Source of the DNA: Cellvibrio fontiphilus
Lineage (GTDB): Bacteria > Pseudomonadota > Gammaproteobacteria > Pseudomonadales > Cellvibrionaceae
NCBI RefSeq assembly: GCF_035317345.1
Contig: NZ_JAYKTU010000001.1
Reading direction: 5' to 3' (one strand)
Length of the DNA: 64,000 nt
Shown: positions 16,905 through 25,576 of the stretch, piece after piece
Layout of the letters: every line of letters starts with the position of its first letter
Numbering within the stretch: the first letter of the stretch is position 1
Program-made: the position numbers and the translations under genes
Notes under the pieces: generated by a model
Database searches by the model: none
Seen by the model: only the letters and a program-made list of their open reading frames with translations
Told to the model about the DNA's origin: nothing

Positions 16905-17141
16905 TTAAACAACAGCAAACAAAATATACATGCCGATACCAACACCGATCATTGGAACCGCATCCACCAGACCCATAACAACGAAGAATTGGGTACGCAA
17001 CATTGGCAGCAACTCTGGTTGACGTGCAGCTCCTTCCAAGAATTTACCACCCAAGAGTGCTACGCCGATTGCAGCGCCGATTGCGCCCAAACCGATTACC
17101 AGTGCACCTGCCAAATAAATCAAAGCTGTTGCTTCAGTCAC
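16905..17141 (-). CDS. atpE: ATP synthase Fo c subunit
   Basis: This is the proton-carrying ring subunit of 78 residues. I place the start at GTG 17141 (MTEATALIYLAGALV), 7 bp after AGGAG. The longer frame to 17180 adds 13 polar residues that do not match the family. Two membrane helices enclose the loop GAARQPELLP, and the second helix carries the proton-binding acidic residue as Asp in VMGLVDAVPMIGVG. The first helix shows the Gly/Ala zipper (GLGAIGAAIGVALLGG). Confidence 0.95.
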   Translation of the reverse strand: MTEATALIYLAGALVIGLGAIGAAIGVALLGGKFLEGAARQPELLPMLRTQFFVVMGLVDAVPMIGVGIGMYILFAVV

Positions 17142-17204
17142 AGTGTTTCTCCTACTTAAGTTGATAAAAATTAAAACCAAAAACGAAATTGAAACTAATT
17201 AAAA

Positions 17205-18113
17205 CTAGTGTTGCTCATCCGTTTGGAACGCCATGCTCATATAAACAATGGTCAGAACCATAAAAATAAATGCCTGCAGAGCAATAATCAGAATGTGGAA
17301 AAGTGCCCAGATTATTTGCAATGACATACCAAACACACCGAGAACCAAATTCACGCCGATCATGATCGCGATCAAAATGAAAATAACTTCACCGGCATAG
17401 AGATTCCCGAATAGACGCAAACCCAGAGAAATTGGCTTGGCAATCAAGTTGGATAATTCGAGTACGAGGTTTATCGGAATCAGCAAAGTTTGCACAATAA
17501 AATTGTTGCTGCTGAATGGATGAAGAGTCAGCTCCTTGGCAAAACCAAGGACACCTTTCTCGCGAATACTAAAGAATAAAATTAGTAAGAAAACGGTCGC
17601 TGCCATACCCAAAGTAATATTAGGGTCGGTAGATGGCACAACTTTGAAAAATACTGAATGAGGATCGGCCCCCAAAAGATGAACACCAACTAGCTCGGCA
17701 GTTTTTGGCAATAGATCAATGGCGATAAGATCCATAGCGTTCATGAAGAACACCCACACCAGAATCGTCAGGGCTAGAGGGCCAACAACAAGGCTTTTGT
17801 AGGGAAACATGCCTTTAACACTGTTTTCCACAAATTCAACAACTGCTTCAATACCGTTTTGAAGGCCGGTAGGCACATCACTGGTAACCTTTTTAGCAAC
17901 GCTGCGGAATAAAAAGAAAAACACCAAACCTAAAAAAATCGACCATCCCATAGTGTCAACATTAATAGACCAAAAGCCCATTTGTGCTGCTTCTTCACTA
18001 CTGTGCGCGAACCCCCATGAACCATCTGGCAGCTTGCCATAGGTGAGGTTAGTAAGGTGGTGTTTAATGTACTCAGAGGACGTAATTGCTTCTGCGTGTT
18101 CGGCGGATGACAT
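17205..18113 (-). CDS. atpB: ATP synthase Fo a subunit
   Basis: This 302-residue membrane subunit forms the proton half-channels. I chose ATG 18113 (MSSAEHAEA), as upstream in-frame codons begin at a TTG with no binding site. The essential Arg lies in LGLRLFGNLYAGEV, and the last helix contains the family's Gln/His-like partners (LIIALQAFIFMVLTIVYMSMA). It is somewhat longer than E. coli AtpB because of an N-terminal extension and a lumenal insert. Confidence 0.95.
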   Translation of the reverse strand: MSSAEHAEAITSSEYIKHHLTNLTYGKLPDGSWGFAHSSEEAAQMGFWSINVDTMGWSIFLGLVFFFLFRSVAKKVTSDVPTGLQNGIEAVVEFVENSVKGMFPYKSLVVGPLALTILVWVFFMNAMDLIAIDLLPKTAELVGVHLLGADPHSVFFKVVPSTDPNITLGMAATVFLLILFFSIREKGVLGFAKELTLHPFSSNNFIVQTLLIPINLVLELSNLIAKPISLGLRLFGNLYAGEVIFILIAIMIGVNLVLGVFGMSLQIIWALFHILIIALQAFIFMVLTIVYMSMAFQTDEQH

Positions 18114-18165
18114 CGTTAAGTTCCAAATGACCAAAGTTGAAAGCAGGTTTTGCTGTGGCCTCTTG

Positions 18166-18549
18166 TTAGCGGCGCACTAGCGGATATATCCAGCCAATTG
18201 ACTGGACAATCACGTAGGCCATGATCATTACTGCGGCGTACTTAGCTTGTTGTAAAAATGCAAACTGAGTGAAGGCCAGTAAAAACATCACGGCGGTAAT
18301 AATAAATTTACCCAAGGCGCCAAGATAAAAAGAGGCGACTATTTTCTGCGCGGATTCACCCAAAGGCGGGCGAAATGCCATTAGCACTAACCAGCTATTT
18401 GCTGTTGAACTAATGATCCCACCGCACAGCAATGAAATTGCAATTTGGTAATTTGCTGCAAGACCTGCAGCGCCGAGAGCCAGTGTGAGGCACAACTGCA
18501 TTAACACCGCTTGAAGAGCAAACTGACGCCCCTTGAGATAACGAGACAC
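18166..18549 (-). CDS. atpI: ATP synthase assembly protein I
   Basis: This 127-residue small membrane protein has four predicted helices and the pattern LCGGIISSTANSWLVLMAF, characteristic of AtpI. It opens the operon and helps assemble the c-ring in other bacteria. The 279-bp gap upstream (18550-18828) separates it from parB and must hold the atp promoter; I could not fix a clear -35/-10 pair. Confidence 0.88.
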   Translation of the reverse strand: MSRYLKGRQFALQAVLMQLCLTLALGAAGLAANYQIAISLLCGGIISSTANSWLVLMAFRPPLGESAQKIVASFYLGALGKFIITAVMFLLAFTQFAFLQQAKYAAVMIMAYVIVQSIGWIYPLVRR

Positions 18550-18828
18550 TGTAGCTCTCCATTTTTTGGCGGCGGCATTTTGTCATAAAGAGTTGCGCAT
18601 TACCATTAGGCTAACCGCTTGGGCAACAGGTATCCAAACGTCGCGCATTATAGAGATTAAGCCCTCCAGCAGCAACCATTGGGCTAGCATCAAATTCAAA
18701 TAGTGACTAGTAAATTCACTGTAAATTTACCAACCAGTCTGTGCCCAATAAAATAATATGCACTAAGCAGGGGCGAAAATTATGTTTTTCTCACTTCTTT
18801 GGATCACCTAACTACCAATACAAGGACG

Positions 18829-19740
18829 TTATTTGATATGCGCAAGAATGCCGTCTAGCTCATCGAGGGAGTTGTAGCTGATCACCAACTTACCTTTGCC
18901 TTTGTTGCCGTGCTGGATTTCAACACCTGCCCCCAAAGTTTCTGAGAGTTTGTCTTGCAGGCGACGAATATCCGCCGACACTTGAACTTCAGGTTTTTCC
19001 TTGTCCTGATTTTTACCCTCTTGATGCAATCGCACCAAGGCTTCGGTTTGGCGAACGGATAATCCTTTGGCCACTATCTGTCGAGCAATGGCACGCTGCG
19101 CCTCAGGTTCCAGTGTGAGCAAGGCTCGCGCATGCCCCATTTCCAAGTCACCGTGTTCAAGCAGAGTTTTTACTTCGTCACTCAGCGCAATCAAGCGCAG
19201 TAAATTGGTGATAGTGGTGCGCGATTTACCCACGGCTTGCGCCACTTCGGCATGGGTCAGTTCAAATTCGTCTTGCAGGCGTTTTAAGGCAACCGCTTCT
19301 TCGATGGGGTTGAGATTTTCGCGCTGGATATTTTCGATGAGCGCCATAGCAATAGCTGCTTCATCAGGCACATCGCGAATCACTGCAGGGATTTTATCCA
19401 AGCCGGCAATTTGAGTAGCACGCCAGCGGCGCTCACCGGCAATAATCTCATAGCGACCTTCACCAATCGAGCGCACCACAATAGGTTGCATGACACCCTG
19501 GGCCTTGATGGATTCGGCTAATTCTTCCAGTGCTTCGGTGTGCATGTCGCGACGAGGCTGGTATTTTCCGCGCTGGATTAATTCCACGGGAAGATGCGCC
19601 AATTTGCCATCGCGGTATTCGATTTTGTTATCTACGTCCGCTGGATTAAGTGGCATTTCTGGCGCTGGAGCAGTTACCCCCAAACCGGCACTCAGGAGTG
19701 CATCCAAACCTTTTCCTAATCCCTTGCGTTTAGTGGACAT
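18829..19740 (-). CDS. parB: Chromosome-partitioning protein ParB (CTPase / parS binder)
   Basis: This 303-residue ParB has an N-terminal ParA-interacting segment (MSTKRKGLGKGLDALLS) and the ParB/Srx CTPase core (VELIQRGKYQPRRDM, GERRWRATQIAGLDKIPAVI, ENIQRENLNPIEEA). Its helix-turn-helix (LTHAEVAQAVGKSRTTITNLLRL) recognises parS, and the C-terminus is a dimerization domain. It is co-transcribed with parA just upstream (23-bp gap). Two parS-like sites lie in recF in this window, about 12 kb away. Confidence 0.97.
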   Translation of the reverse strand: MSTKRKGLGKGLDALLSAGLGVTAPAPEMPLNPADVDNKIEYRDGKLAHLPVELIQRGKYQPRRDMHTEALEELAESIKAQGVMQPIVVRSIGEGRYEIIAGERRWRATQIAGLDKIPAVIRDVPDEAAIAMALIENIQRENLNPIEEAVALKRLQDEFELTHAEVAQAVGKSRTTITNLLRLIALSDEVKTLLEHGDLEMGHARALLTLEPEAQRAIARQIVAKGLSVRQTEALVRLHQEGKNQDKEKPEVQVSADIRRLQDKLSETLGAGVEIQHGNKGKGKLVISYNSLDELDGILAHIK

Positions 19741-19763
19741 CTCGTTTCGCCTTATACAATTTA

Positions 19764-20561
19764 TTAGAGAGTTTCTGCAGCAGCCATTTTTTCGCTGCTT
19801 TCATTGCGGCGTAAAATTTCGCCGGCAAGAGCAAGATAAGCAATGGCGCCTTTGGATTGACGATCAAACGCCAACACCGGCATACCAAAACTGGGCGCTT
19901 CTGCCAGACGAACATTACGCGGAATACAGGTGCGATAGAGTCGATCACCAAAATGTTGCTGTAGTTGTGCCGATACATCGTTAGTCAAACTGTTGCGCGG
20001 ATCATACATAGTGCGCAACAGACCTTCTATTTTTAAATTAGGGTTCAACAACTTCTGAATTTGGTTGATGGTACCTACCAATGCCGACAGACCTTCCAGA
20101 GCATAATATTCACATTGCATAGCGATGATCACACCATCACATGCTGTGAGCGCATTCAAGGTGAGCATATTCAGAGACGGCGGGCAGTCGATGAGTATGT
20201 AATCAAATTGATCGCGCACTTGATTCAACGCATTTTGTAAACGACGCTCTTTGTTATCTAGCGCCAGCATTTCTACTTCTGCAGCCGTCAAATCACCATT
20301 AGCAGGTAATACTTGATACTTTCCGCTTTCCGACAGGACTAAACAAGCAGTGATAGATTCGCGTTCAGTGAGCACATCGTAGATGGATTTTTCTACTTCG
20401 TTTTTATTCACACCACTGCCCATGGTGGCATTACCTTGGGGATCCAAATCCACCAATAGCACTCGCTTTTTAGTGGCAACCAGCGAAGCCGCTAAATTCA
20501 CACAGGTTGTGGTTTTGCCCACTCCACCTTTTTGATTGGCAATGGCGTAGATTTTGGTCAA
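19764..20561 (-). CDS. parA: Chromosome-partitioning ATPase ParA
   Basis: This 265-residue ParA/Soj ATPase has the deviant Walker A motif KGGVGKTT near the N-terminus, Walker A' (VLLVDLDPQGNATMGSG) and Walker B-like ILIDCPPSLNMLTLNAL. It has no long N-terminal HTH, so it is the chromosomal rather than the plasmid P1 type. It forms the parAB operon downstream of rsmG, the standard arrangement. Confidence 0.97.
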   Translation of the reverse strand: MTKIYAIANQKGGVGKTTTCVNLAASLVATKKRVLLVDLDPQGNATMGSGVNKNEVEKSIYDVLTERESITACLVLSESGKYQVLPANGDLTAAEVEMLALDNKERRLQNALNQVRDQFDYILIDCPPSLNMLTLNALTACDGVIIAMQCEYYALEGLSALVGTINQIQKLLNPNLKIEGLLRTMYDPRNSLTNDVSAQLQQHFGDRLYRTCIPRNVRLAEAPSFGMPVLAFDRQSKGAIAYLALAGEILRRNESSEKMAAAETL

Positions 20562-20598
20562 GTGAAAATCCTATAACCACAGTGTGGTTTAACAATAG

Positions 20599-21258
20599 TT
20601 ATGATCGCGGTTGCAAAACGAGTAGATGACGCTCGCCATCGGTTTCTGCCACCTGCAATTTTATGCTGTCGATTAATTCAATTTTATCGGCAATAGGTGC
20701 CAATTCGTCCTGCGGAAATAATCCCTTCATGGCGACAAACAAACCTTGCTCCGCTAACAGATGTACGCAGCCTTCCGTCATATCTTGCAAGCTGGCGAAG
20801 GCGCGACTAATCACCAGATCAAATTTCTGCGCCGGCTGAAACTCTTCTACCCGTAGATTTTCCACACTCACATTATTTAAACCCAAGAGGGTTTTAACGT
20901 GGAATAAAAAACGGGTTTTTTTGCCATTGCTATCAAGCAGGGTGAATTCTTTTTCAGGGAACATAATTGCGAGAGGGATACCAGGCAGCCCACCACCGGT
21001 TCCCACATCAATAACCCGCGCAGCGGAAAAATTTTTTTCTCGCTTAAACCAAGGCACTACACTGAGACTATCGAGTAGATGGCGCGCTACCATCAGACGA
21101 ATATCGCGTATCGCGGAAAGGTTATAAGCTTTGTTCCATTTTTCAAATTCTTTAACATAAGCCAGTAGTTTTTCAATTTGCATTTCATCGAGCGCCACTG
21201 ACATTTCAGTGGCACCGCGTACTAGCTGTGCGCGTAATTCAAGGTTTAAATCGGTCAC
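20599..21258 (-). CDS. rsmG: 16S rRNA (guanine-527-N7) methyltransferase
   Basis: This 219-residue protein methylates G527 of 16S rRNA using SAM. Its Rossmann motif I is VIDVGTGGGLPGIPLAI, followed by FTLLDSNGKKTRFL and the catalytic-region FDLVISRAFASLQDM. The N-terminal ESVK-like segment (YVKEFEKWNKAYNLSAI) matches the family. It lies 84 bp downstream of mnmG and upstream of parA. Confidence 0.96.
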   Translation of the reverse strand: MTDLNLELRAQLVRGATEMSVALDEMQIEKLLAYVKEFEKWNKAYNLSAIRDIRLMVARHLLDSLSVVPWFKREKNFSAARVIDVGTGGGLPGIPLAIMFPEKEFTLLDSNGKKTRFLFHVKTLLGLNNVSVENLRVEEFQPAQKFDLVISRAFASLQDMTEGCVHLLAEQGLFVAMKGLFPQDELAPIADKIELIDSIKLQVAETDGERHLLVLQPRS

Positions 21259-21342
21259 TCGTTACTCATTTTAGTCATGGGTAGATTTTCAGGGGATGAA
21301 TTTGGTGGCTATTTATCACCACGTCATCAACGCGCAATTTAT

Positions 21343-23253
21343 TCAGGAGGCTTGTTGCTCAAGTGCATCTTCCTGTAAACGTTTTAACACACCACGTTTT
21401 TTCAAATAAATTAACACCAGTGAAATAGCGGCCGGAGTAATACCTGATATACGCGCAGCACGCGCCAGCGTTTGTGGTCGCGCCGCAGTGAGCTTTTGTT
21501 TAACTTCATTGGACAAGCCGTCAACAACTGAATAATCAAAGTCATCAGGAATAAGCGTATTTTCGTATGCGCGCAAACGATCTACATCTTCTTGTTGGCG
21601 TTCTATATAGCCGGAATATTTTGCTTCAATTTCTACCTGCTCAGCAGCAGCTTCATTGGCGACAGGCTCACCTTTTAAAGCAGCTATGTCGGCATAATTT
21701 AATTCCGGACGACGTAATAAATCCATCAAGCTGTATTCACGGGTCAGTTTGGTTTGGATTTTGGATTCCACTTGTTGTGCTTCGGCAGAGCCGGCTTGAA
21801 TCCAGGTTGAACGCAAACGTTCTTGCTCCAGTGCAATTTGCTCGCGTTTGTCACAGAACACTTGCCACTGGGCATCGCTGATTAAACCAAACTCATGCGC
21901 CTTTTCGGTGAGGCGCAAATCGGCATTGTCTTCGCGCAGCAATAAACGATATTCCGCGCGACTGGTAAACATGCGATAGGGCTCTTTGGTGCCCAAGGTA
22001 ATCAGGTCGTCAACCAACACACCGATATAAGCTTGATCGCGCGTTGGGCACCAAGCGGCTTTTTCTTGCGCACGCAGCGCCGCATTGATTCCCGCAAGCA
22101 GCCCTTGAGCGCCGGCCTCTTCATAACCGGTGGTGCCGTTGATTTGGCCGGCAAAAAATAAACCACCGATGACCTTGGTTTCCAAACTGTGCTGCAAATC
22201 TTGCGGGTTGAAAAAATCGTATTCGATGGCGTAACCCGGACGAAGGATATGCGCATTTTCAAAACCTTTCATCGAGCGCACAATTTCCAACTGCACATCA
22301 AAAGGCAGGCTGGTGGAAATACCATTGGGGTAAAGCTCGTGAGTTGTCAAACCCTCAGGCTCGATAAACACCTGATGTGAATCTTTATCCGCAAAGCGGT
22401 GAATTTTATCTTCAATAGATGGGCAGTAACGTGGGCCTATACCTTCAATCACGCCCGAATACATAGGTGAACGATCCAGGTTGCGGCGGATTACATCATG
22501 AGTTTTCTCATTAGTGTGGGTGATGTAACAACAAATCTGGCGCGGTTGCATCGCGCGATTGCCCATCACCGACATCACCGGACGCGGCTCGTCGCCCCAT
22601 TGTTTTTCCAGCACATCAAAGTTAACGCTGCGCGCATCAATACGTGGCGGTGTACCAGTTTTTAGTCGATCAACCCGCAGCGGTAATTCGCGCAAACGTT
22701 TGGAGAGCGCGATAGAAGGCGGATCACCAGCACGGCCTCCGGAATAATTTTGCAAACCTATGTGAATCAAACCGCCGAGGAAGGTGCCAGCGGTCAGTAC
22801 CACCTGATTGGCCATAAATTTCAAACCCATTTGCGTGACTACACCACGCACCTGATCGTTTTCTACTATCAGGTCATCAGCAGCCTGCTGGAATATCCAA
22901 AGATTTTCCTGGTTTTCCAGAGTTTCACGGATCGCCGCTTTGTAGAGAATGCGGTCGGCCTGTGCACGAGTTGCACGCACCGCCGGGCCTTTGCGTGCAT
23001 TGAGCACACGAAACTGGATTCCTCCCTTATCCGTCGCCAGCGCCATAGCGCCACCCATGGCATCAATTTCCTTCACCAAATGGCTCTTGCCTATGCCGCC
23101 AATCGCGGGGTTACAGGACATTTGACCAAGGGTTTCGATGTTGTGGGTGAGCAAGAGGGTTTTACAACCCATGCGTGCGGCTGCCAGACAAGCTTCAGTG
23201 CCTGCATGACCGCCACCAATCACAATCACATCAAAACGATCCGGGAAAATCAT
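21343..23253 (-). CDS. mnmG: tRNA uridine-5-carboxymethylaminomethyl modification enzyme MnmG
   Basis: This 636-residue FAD enzyme (GidA) acts with MnmE to modify U34 of tRNAs. The FAD-binding motif is VIVIGGGHAGTEA at the N-terminus, with SCNPAIGGIGKSHLVKEIDA, the catalytic Cys region GTPPRIDAR, and CPSIEDKI and EGLTTHELYPNG. The C-terminal helical domain (GISGITPAAISLVLIYLKKR-like) binds MnmE and tRNA. The upstream region is the AT-rich origin-like gap. Confidence 0.98.
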   Translation of the reverse strand: MIFPDRFDVIVIGGGHAGTEACLAAARMGCKTLLLTHNIETLGQMSCNPAIGGIGKSHLVKEIDAMGGAMALATDKGGIQFRVLNARKGPAVRATRAQADRILYKAAIRETLENQENLWIFQQAADDLIVENDQVRGVVTQMGLKFMANQVVLTAGTFLGGLIHIGLQNYSGGRAGDPPSIALSKRLRELPLRVDRLKTGTPPRIDARSVNFDVLEKQWGDEPRPVMSVMGNRAMQPRQICCYITHTNEKTHDVIRRNLDRSPMYSGVIEGIGPRYCPSIEDKIHRFADKDSHQVFIEPEGLTTHELYPNGISTSLPFDVQLEIVRSMKGFENAHILRPGYAIEYDFFNPQDLQHSLETKVIGGLFFAGQINGTTGYEEAGAQGLLAGINAALRAQEKAAWCPTRDQAYIGVLVDDLITLGTKEPYRMFTSRAEYRLLLREDNADLRLTEKAHEFGLISDAQWQVFCDKREQIALEQERLRSTWIQAGSAEAQQVESKIQTKLTREYSLMDLLRRPELNYADIAALKGEPVANEAAAEQVEIEAKYSGYIERQQEDVDRLRAYENTLIPDDFDYSVVDGLSNEVKQKLTAARPQTLARAARISGITPAAISLVLIYLKKRGVLKRLQEDALEQQAS

Positions 23254-23960
23254 TACTTACTACCTTGCAGCAAGGCTGCATACCAATAGGTTGAACAGAA
23301 GTTGAGACAAAAGGGCGTCATTATAGGGCTAGTCGCAGTTTTGCACAAAACTTGTACAGGGATTAATCAGTCGATTTTTTTGTACAAATTTTTATCTCCC
23401 TTCCTGCAGCAAACCATGACACTTATTCAAAAAATCTATTCGCGTTACAACAAAGGAAAATATTTTATGAAATGAATATATGTATTGTTATTTAGGTATT
23501 TAAAAGATGTTGTTATATATAGTGCCGATTAAATTTGTGGATAACCCTATAAAAATTATATTTTTCAATATCTTATATTAATAATAAGCATTTGGAAAAA
23601 CACCCTAAAAGCTGCTTTTAAACTGCTTGGAAGCTGGTAGCAACAAGCTGGGTTATACAGAAAACAGAGAATTTATGATTTATCCCCAAAAAACTACCCA
23701 GCTTTTGTCGAAGAGATACACAGACTTGTGCACACAGCGCTGGTTTTAAAAGTTAAACAGTTTTAAAAACAATCAGTTAGGCAATAAAACTCGATTCAAC
23801 TGTGGATAACCTGTGTAACTGTGTGGAAAAACATGGAGATAACCATGAATAAAGGTTTCTGTTACTGGAATGTCTGTTGAATATATTTGATGAATCCAGA
23901 TGATCTTGATCTGGTGATTTGCGGTAAAACTCACAGACTCAACAGTTATGGAGAATACCG
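23254..23960. other. AT-rich, DnaA-box-bearing intergenic region upstream of mnmG (oriC candidate)
   Basis: No coding sequence is evident on either strand across 707 bp. The part nearest mnmG (about 23455-23600) is extremely AT-rich. Perfect DnaA boxes (TTATNCACA or complement) lie at 23536-23544 and 23801-23809. One-mismatch boxes lie at 23423-23431, 23653-23661, 23680-23688 and 23726-23734. GATC occurs at about 23902 and 23909. The order mnmG - AT-rich stretch - DnaA boxes is that of E. coli oriC beside gidA. The competing candidate is 28253-28749. Confidence 0.6.
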
Positions 23961-24149
23961 ATGTTCAGTTTTTTAAGACCAAATCCGCTAAAGAGTTACC
24001 GCAAGCAGTATGGAGAATTATTGGAGGCTGCTATGCAGGCGCAGCGCAGGGGAGATATTAGAAGCTATTCAAGCTTGACTGAACAGGCGGAGGAAGTTGC
24101 GGCTAAGATTGAAGCATTGGAAAAACAGGTACCTGAATCCGGCACCTGA
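23961..24149 (+). CDS. Small DUF6435-like protein
   Basis: This 62-residue protein (MFSFLRPNPLKSYRKQY..., then helix QAQRRGDIRSYSSLTEQAEE) matches the pattern of the short DUF6435 / Lacal_2735 proteins seen widely in gammaproteobacteria and Bacteroidetes. GGAG 8 bp before the ATG (TATGGAGAATACCGATG) is a good ribosome binding site. It is mostly charged helix with no membrane segment. It is the only plus-strand gene left of dnaA in the 9.8-28 kb core, next to the oriC-like gap. Function is unknown. Confidence 0.75.
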   Translation: MFSFLRPNPLKSYRKQYGELLEAAMQAQRRGDIRSYSSLTEQAEEVAAKIEALEKQVPESGT

Positions 24150-24202
24150 TCAAAAAGTTTGGTTTGATTGCATGGTATCAGCGCGGGTGTTTGAAGCCAG
24201 GC

Positions 24203-25567
24203 TTATTTGCCAATACAGAAACTGCTGAAAATACGCCCCAATAAATCATCAGGGGTAAATTCACCGGTGATTTCACCGAGTGCGTTCTGCGCTTGGCGCA
24301 AGTCTTCGGCAAGTAGTTCCCCTGCCGCGTAACCTTGCAGCTGCGCCTTGCCCGAAGCGAGAAAAACCTGCGCACGCTCCAAGGCATCCAAGTGGCGACG
24401 GCGAGCGGTGAAGCCACTTTCACCACTCTCACTGAAACCCATGATGGTCTTCAGATGCTGTTTTAAATCGTCGATGCCGGCACCGGTGGCAGCACTGATG
24501 CCTATGTAAGTATCACCAGCGCTGGAGGTAAACAGCCCCTGAGCTTCGCCACTTAAATCAATTTTGTTGCGAACCAGAGTAATTTTGCGTGGATCTTGCA
24601 GTTTTTCTGTGAATTCTGGCCAGATTTGCTGTGGGTCGGTGAGTTGGCTTTGACGCGCATCAATCAGCAGTAACACCCGGTCGGCCTGTTGAATTTCCTG
24701 CCAGGCGCGTTTTATACCAATCTGTTCCACTTCATCGGGGCTGTCGCGCAAACCGGCGGTATCAATAATGTGCAGGGGCATGCCGTCAAGGTGGATATGT
24801 TCGCGCAAAACATCGCGGGTAGTTCCTTCAATGCTAGTGACAATGGCAGATTCACGCCCACTCAGCGCATTAAGCAGGCTGGATTTACCCGCATTGGGGC
24901 GACCTGCAATTACCACGCGCATACCATCGCGTACCAGCGCGCCCTGACGCGCTTCTTTAAAGACTTGTTCCAGTCGCTGGATGATGCTCTCCAGGTCCCT
25001 CGCTACCTTGCCGTCACTTAAAAAGTCGATCTCCTCTTCGGGAAAGTCGATCGATGCTTCGACATAAATGCGCAGGTGAATCAGCGCTTCAACCAATTCA
25101 TGGATACGTTTGGAGAAGGCGCCCTGCAGTGAATGTAGCGCATTTCGTGCAGCTTGTTCGGTAGTGGCATCAATCAAGTCGGCAATAGCTTCGGCTTGTG
25201 CCAAATCCAGTTTGTCATTGAGGAACGCGCGCTCGGAAAATTCCCCCGGGCGGGCGAGACGTATGCCTAGTTGGGTAATCTCGCGCAGGAGTAAATCCAA
25301 AATGACCGGGCCGCCATGTCCTTGCAGTTCCAGTACATCTTCGCCGGTAAAAGAATGGGGCCCAGGGAAATACAAGGCTATTCCTTGATCCAATACCTGA
25401 CCGCTGCGACTTTTAAAATCACAAAAATGGGCGTGGCGTGGTTGCAGGGGAATAGCGAGGAGTTGCTCTGCTATGAGTTTGGCTTTTGGGCCAGAGATGC
25501 GAACTATGCCGACACCACCACGGCCAGTGGCGGTGGCTATGGCAGCGATGGTGTCGGTAGCGATCAT
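24203..25567 (-). CDS. mnmE: tRNA modification GTPase MnmE
   Basis: This 454-residue GTPase (TrmE) partners MnmG in U34 modification. It has an N-terminal tetrahydrofolate-binding domain (TDTIAAIATATGRGGVGIVR, then GEFSERAFLNDKLDL), a helical domain and an inserted G domain with P-loop GRPNAGKSSLLNAL, TTRD switch, DTAG and NKID. The C-terminus ends in FCIGK, giving the conserved FC[I/V]GK catalytic Cys. The length is standard. Its 3' end faces the small plus-strand gene. Confidence 0.98.
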   Translation of the reverse strand: MIATDTIAAIATATGRGGVGIVRISGPKAKLIAEQLLAIPLQPRHAHFCDFKSRSGQVLDQGIALYFPGPHSFTGEDVLELQGHGGPVILDLLLREITQLGIRLARPGEFSERAFLNDKLDLAQAEAIADLIDATTEQAARNALHSLQGAFSKRIHELVEALIHLRIYVEASIDFPEEEIDFLSDGKVARDLESIIQRLEQVFKEARQGALVRDGMRVVIAGRPNAGKSSLLNALSGRESAIVTSIEGTTRDVLREHIHLDGMPLHIIDTAGLRDSPDEVEQIGIKRAWQEIQQADRVLLLIDARQSQLTDPQQIWPEFTEKLQDPRKITLVRNKIDLSGEAQGLFTSSAGDTYIGISAATGAGIDDLKQHLKTIMGFSESGESGFTARRRHLDALERAQVFLASGKAQLQGYAAGELLAEDLRQAQNALGEITGEFTPDDLLGRIFSSFCIGK

Positions 25568-25576
25568 AAAACTAAC

